Assembly: GCA_964242735.1 (NCBI GenBank)
Contig: CAXTAK010000008.1
Span: forward strand, 77,408 to 141,407
Direction of reading: 5' to 3'
DNA: 64,000 bases
From: CADCUY01 sp964242735
Lineage (GTDB): Bacteria > Actinomycetota > Actinomycetes > Actinomycetales > Quadrisphaeraceae
Of the stretch, positions 61,586 through 64,000 are shown piece after piece (position 1 is the first letter of the stretch; every line of letters starts with the position of its first letter). The translations under genes and the position numbers were made by a program. Under the pieces are notes generated by a model. That model saw nothing but the letters and a program-made list of their open reading frames with translations. It searched no databases and was not told the origin of the DNA.

Positions 61586-62322
61586 CGGGGTAGGTCGCCA
61601 GTGAGGTTCCTGTGACCAGGCCCTTCCCGACGGTCCGGGCCCCGGTGGAGGACGAGCATCTGGTTTCCGCCGCGCTGGAACTCGTAGCCAACCTCGCGGA
61701 CATCGGCGGTGATGCCGTGCTCGCGCACTGTGGCGAGCACCTGGTCGAGCAGTTGGGCATCGCGATGGCCAGTGTGCTCGAGCAGGGGGAAGACCCGCAC
61801 CTGATGGGAGGTCACCCTCACCAGCTCGAGCAGTGCAGCGGTGTGGAAGGCGGTGTCGAGGCGGTCGGTGTAGGTGAAGAGCAGGTGCCCGCACACCACC
61901 AGCTCGAAGCGCCGGTCGGCGAAGGGCAGGTGCGGCAGCGCCCCGGCGACGTACCGCTCGGGGTGGGCGAGGACGTCGCGGGCGAAGAGTCCTGCGGCGC
62001 TGCGGCGGGCGGAGTGGTGGGCGGCGAGGTCGGGGAAGTGGTTCCAGATGTACCGCTCGGCGTTGGCGGCCGTGTACGCGTTGCCGCGCTCGGCCTCTTG
62101 GACCGCCAGCTCGGCCAGCACGGCGGGGGAGGAGGAGTAGGCGAGGTCGAGCGCAGTGGCGTCGCCGCCGATCGCATTGACCTCTGCGGTGAAGCTGGCT
62201 GCTCCGCCGGGGCAGTCCAGAACCGCGCCGGTCAGGTCCTGCGCAGTCAGGGCGAACATCGCCTGGTACTCCGAAAGCGACCGTGCGCTGAACAGCGTGC
62301 GGCCAAGCTCGACGCCCACCAC
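61582..62322 (-). CDS. Class I SAM-dependent methyltransferase
   Basis: This 246-residue methyltransferase has SAM motif I VLDCPGGAASFTAEV, ATALDLAYS (end of strand 2), LPFADRRFELVVCGHLLFTY as the post-II motif, and the C-terminal strand region VREVGYEFQRGGNQMLVLHR. The substrate is unknown. It is the first gene of a two-gene operon with the APH-type kinase. Confidence 0.8.
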   Translation of the reverse strand: MVGVELGRTLFSARSLSEYQAMFALTAQDLTGAVLDCPGGAASFTAEVNAIGGDATALDLAYSSSPAVLAELAVQEAERGNAYTAANAERYIWNHFPDLAAHHSARRSAAGLFARDVLAHPERYVAGALPHLPFADRRFELVVCGHLLFTYTDRLDTAFHTAALLELVRVTSHQVRVFPLLEHTGHRDAQLLDQVLATVREHGITADVREVGYEFQRGGNQMLVLHRGPDRREGPGHRNLTGDLPR

Positions 62323-62758
62323 CGTGCCCCCTCCCAGTCCTGCCCACGCGCCCCGGGCGGGGCTCGCACCGCAGCCTCGGTGGTCATGGTGCCGGGCGTC
62401 CAGGGCTCACCAGGTGTCTGGGGTGCGGCCCTCAGGACGACGATCGGTCGCCGGCAGGAGGTGTTCGGCCTCCCCCTTCATCGTGCACGCAGCGGAGATC
62501 ACGGTGTCGATCAGCGGAGTGAGATCACCGGGCCGCCCGGAGCTGCCGAGCGATCCTGGCGGGGGGCGGCCAGGACCGCTCCCGGGGGGGACATCGGCGT
62601 GGCTGGGCCGCCTGTTGGTGGTCGGCGTGACCCACGGTGCTGTGCTCAGCTGGCGCGGCCGCCGTCGATGCTGGGGAGGGCGTGGTGAGTGGCGGCCACG
62701 GTGCCGGTGATGGGCAGGGAGCGGGCCGCGGGGGCACCTCAACGTGGTCCTCCCGGGG
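62323..62758. other. Spacer without a supported gene
   Basis: Between the methyltransferase start and the flavoprotein stop, both on the minus strand. Only noise-like open frames are seen; a short stretch on the minus strand (LTPLIDTVISAACTMKGEAE, near 62440-62520) could be a gene relic but has no start. Confidence 0.4.
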
Positions 62759-63808
62759 TCACCGGGCCACGAACCGGGTCGGGCGGCAGTGGCGCAGTTC
62801 TGGTGCTTCTGCCCCGGTGGTGATCTCCTCGGCGGCCAGGCGGCCCACGATCGCCGCCAGCTGCACGCCCGGCCACGCCACGGCCACGTACACCCCTGTC
62901 GCACCGGGCAGGTCGCCGACGATCGAGATCCCGTCGGCCGGCACCGGCCGGATGCCGAGGCCGGTGCTGATCACCTCCGCCGTCTCTGTGCCGCGGAAGG
63001 CCGAGGCCAGCTGCGCCAGCGCCCGCTGCCCCGCCGCGCGCAGCTCCTCGGGTGCCTCGCTCCCGTCGTGGGGGATGGTGACGAGCACGTGACCCCCACC
63101 GCCGTCCCGCACCTGCATCCCCGGGGCGGCCACCACGGTCCTGACCAGGCCGCGCGGGGCGCGCACGCGCACCATCAGCGCCGGTGACGCCTCGACGGGC
63201 AGGTCGACCCCCAGGGGCGCGCACAGCGCCGCGACCCCAGTGCCGGCTGCCAGGACGACGTGGTCGGCGGGCACGAAGCCCCCCGGCGTCTCCACCCCGA
63301 GCACCCGCCCGCCGTGGTGGCGCACCGCGGTGGCGGTGGCGTGGTGCACGTCGGCTCCGTGCTCACGGGCCGCAGCGAGCAGGGCCTCGGTGGCGGCCAG
63401 CGGGTCCAGCGCCGCATCGCCGGGGGCGTGCACAGCCCGCTCCGGCGGGGTACGCAGGCCCGGCTCCAGCGCCGCTACCTCGGCACTGCTCACCCAGGAG
63501 CCTGGCTCGGGGCCGCTGCCAGGTGCCCCCGGGGTCAGCGAGACGTCGCCCCACGACAGCGACCCGGTCCAACGCACCTGCAGCCCGGCCACCTCGGCCT
63601 CCAGCCGGCGGTACTCCTCCAGCGCGGTGTGCTGCAAGGACCCCGCAGGGCCCTCGCCGTTGTCACCGATCCACGCGAAGGAGCGGCCAGTGGCACCAGC
63701 GCCCGGGTGCTCCCGCTCCAGCACGGTCACCGCCGCTGCCCGCCGCGCCAGGTGGTAGGCCACGCTGGCCCCGACGATCCCCGCGCCCACCACGACCACC
63801 CGCGGCAC
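62759..63808 (-). CDS. FAD-dependent oxidoreductase, DAO family
   Basis: This 349-residue flavoprotein starts MPRVVVVGAGIVGASVAYHL (GxGxxG for FAD), with ERAVHAPGDAALDPLAATEA, VVLAAGTGVAALC and the C-terminal LGIRPVPADGISIVGDLPGA, matching D-amino-acid/glycine oxidase relatives. The substrate is probably an amino acid or amine. Start GTG 63808. No partner gene is visible before the window edge. Confidence 0.88.
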   Translation of the reverse strand: MPRVVVVGAGIVGASVAYHLARRAAAVTVLEREHPGAGATGRSFAWIGDNGEGPAGSLQHTALEEYRRLEAEVAGLQVRWTGSLSWGDVSLTPGAPGSGPEPGSWVSSAEVAALEPGLRTPPERAVHAPGDAALDPLAATEALLAAAREHGADVHHATATAVRHHGGRVLGVETPGGFVPADHVVLAAGTGVAALCAPLGVDLPVEASPALMVRVRAPRGLVRTVVAAPGMQVRDGGGGHVLVTIPHDGSEAPEELRAAGQRALAQLASAFRGTETAEVISTGLGIRPVPADGISIVGDLPGATGVYVAVAWPGVQLAAIVGRLAAEEITTGAEAPELRHCRPTRFVAR

Positions 63809-64000
63809 CAGTGCCCCCGCTCCTTCGACCCCTGTCCTGTGACCTCCGGCGAGGCTAGAGGCGCTGATCAGCCACAGCCACCGACTTCCCGGTCACCCGA
63901 CGCCACGGGCAAGAGCGCCCGCCCCCGGCCAGCAGAGGTTGAGCCGGTGAGGTTCCCCCGCTTCGTTGGAGGCTTGTTTACTGGGTTCCAACTCCGGCGG
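63809..64000. other. Window-edge sequence, no gene assigned
   Basis: After the flavoprotein start the sequence becomes less GC-rich. From 63970 GTTGGA and TCCAAC form a short inverted repeat around TGTTTACTGGG. I cannot tell whether this is a promoter, the end of a mobile element or the leader of a gene to the right. Confidence 0.3.

Overview
The window is very GC-rich DNA (GTG starts, GTGA/ATGA gene overlaps, strong G/C bias at third codon positions) carrying the replication-origin region of an actinobacterial chromosome. Gene order from rpmH through the pknB/pknA/pbpA/rodA/pstP/fhaB/fhaA cluster matches the classic Mycobacterium/Streptomyces layout. A Kineococcus-like member of the Kineosporiaceae is my best guess for the genus, but that is inference from style and content, not proof.

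Layout. (1) 1-14.2 kb, core: on the minus strand jag (partial), yidC, yidD, rnpA and rpmH; diverging on the plus strand dnaA, oriC (about ten DnaA boxes, 4193-4558), dnaN, gnd, recF, dciA, gyrB, gyrA and a DUF3566 membrane protein. (2) 14.3-29.5 kb, core: tRNA-Ile, tRNA-Ala, a bidirectional terminator, a membrane protein, ppiA, a zinc-ribbon rhomboid protease, crgA, a DUF881 protein and trpG/pabA, then the minus-strand cell-wall and signalling operon pknB-pknA-pbpA-rodA-pstP-fhaB-fhaA (read from fhaA downwards), closed by tRNA-Leu. (3) 29.7-33.7 kb, a gene graveyard: recognisable but broken remains of a PIN-domain gene, a YCII gene, an ECF42-type sigma factor fused to an aminotransferase tail, a MarR regulator and an SDR oxidoreductase, with one plausible small intact gene among them. 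(4) 33.8-45.0 kb: a complete long-chain olefin operon oleA-oleBC(fusion)-oleD, a polar amino-acid ABC importer, a PspC protein, a FUSC-type membrane protein and a HelD-like helicase. (5) 45.1-59.5 kb, an accessory/defence island: serine recombinase, an AAA-ATPase plus subtilisin pair of the IetAS type, a tyrosine recombinase, an unknown conserved-looking protein, a BrnT/RHH toxin-antitoxin pair, then three membrane-anchored proteins (unknown; P-loop ATPase with ten 36-residue repeats; HNH nuclease), a GNAT acetyltransferase and a TIGR02391 HEPN-like protein. (6) 59.6-64 kb: nucleotidyltransferase, APH-family kinase, methyltransferase and a DAO-family flavoprotein.

How the genes work together. 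The core block initiates replication (DnaA, DnaN, DciA, RecF, gyrase), inserts membrane proteins (YidC/YidD), and couples elongation and division (RodA, PbpA, CrgA) to Ser/Thr phosphorylation (PknA/B, PstP, FHA readers). The ole genes would condense fatty acyl-CoAs head to head into long-chain alkenes. The most interesting accessory features are the IetAS-like pair bracketed by two recombinase genes and a shared 15-bp direct repeat, and the run of membrane-tethered P-loop-repeat and HNH proteins, which could be an uncharacterised defence cassette.
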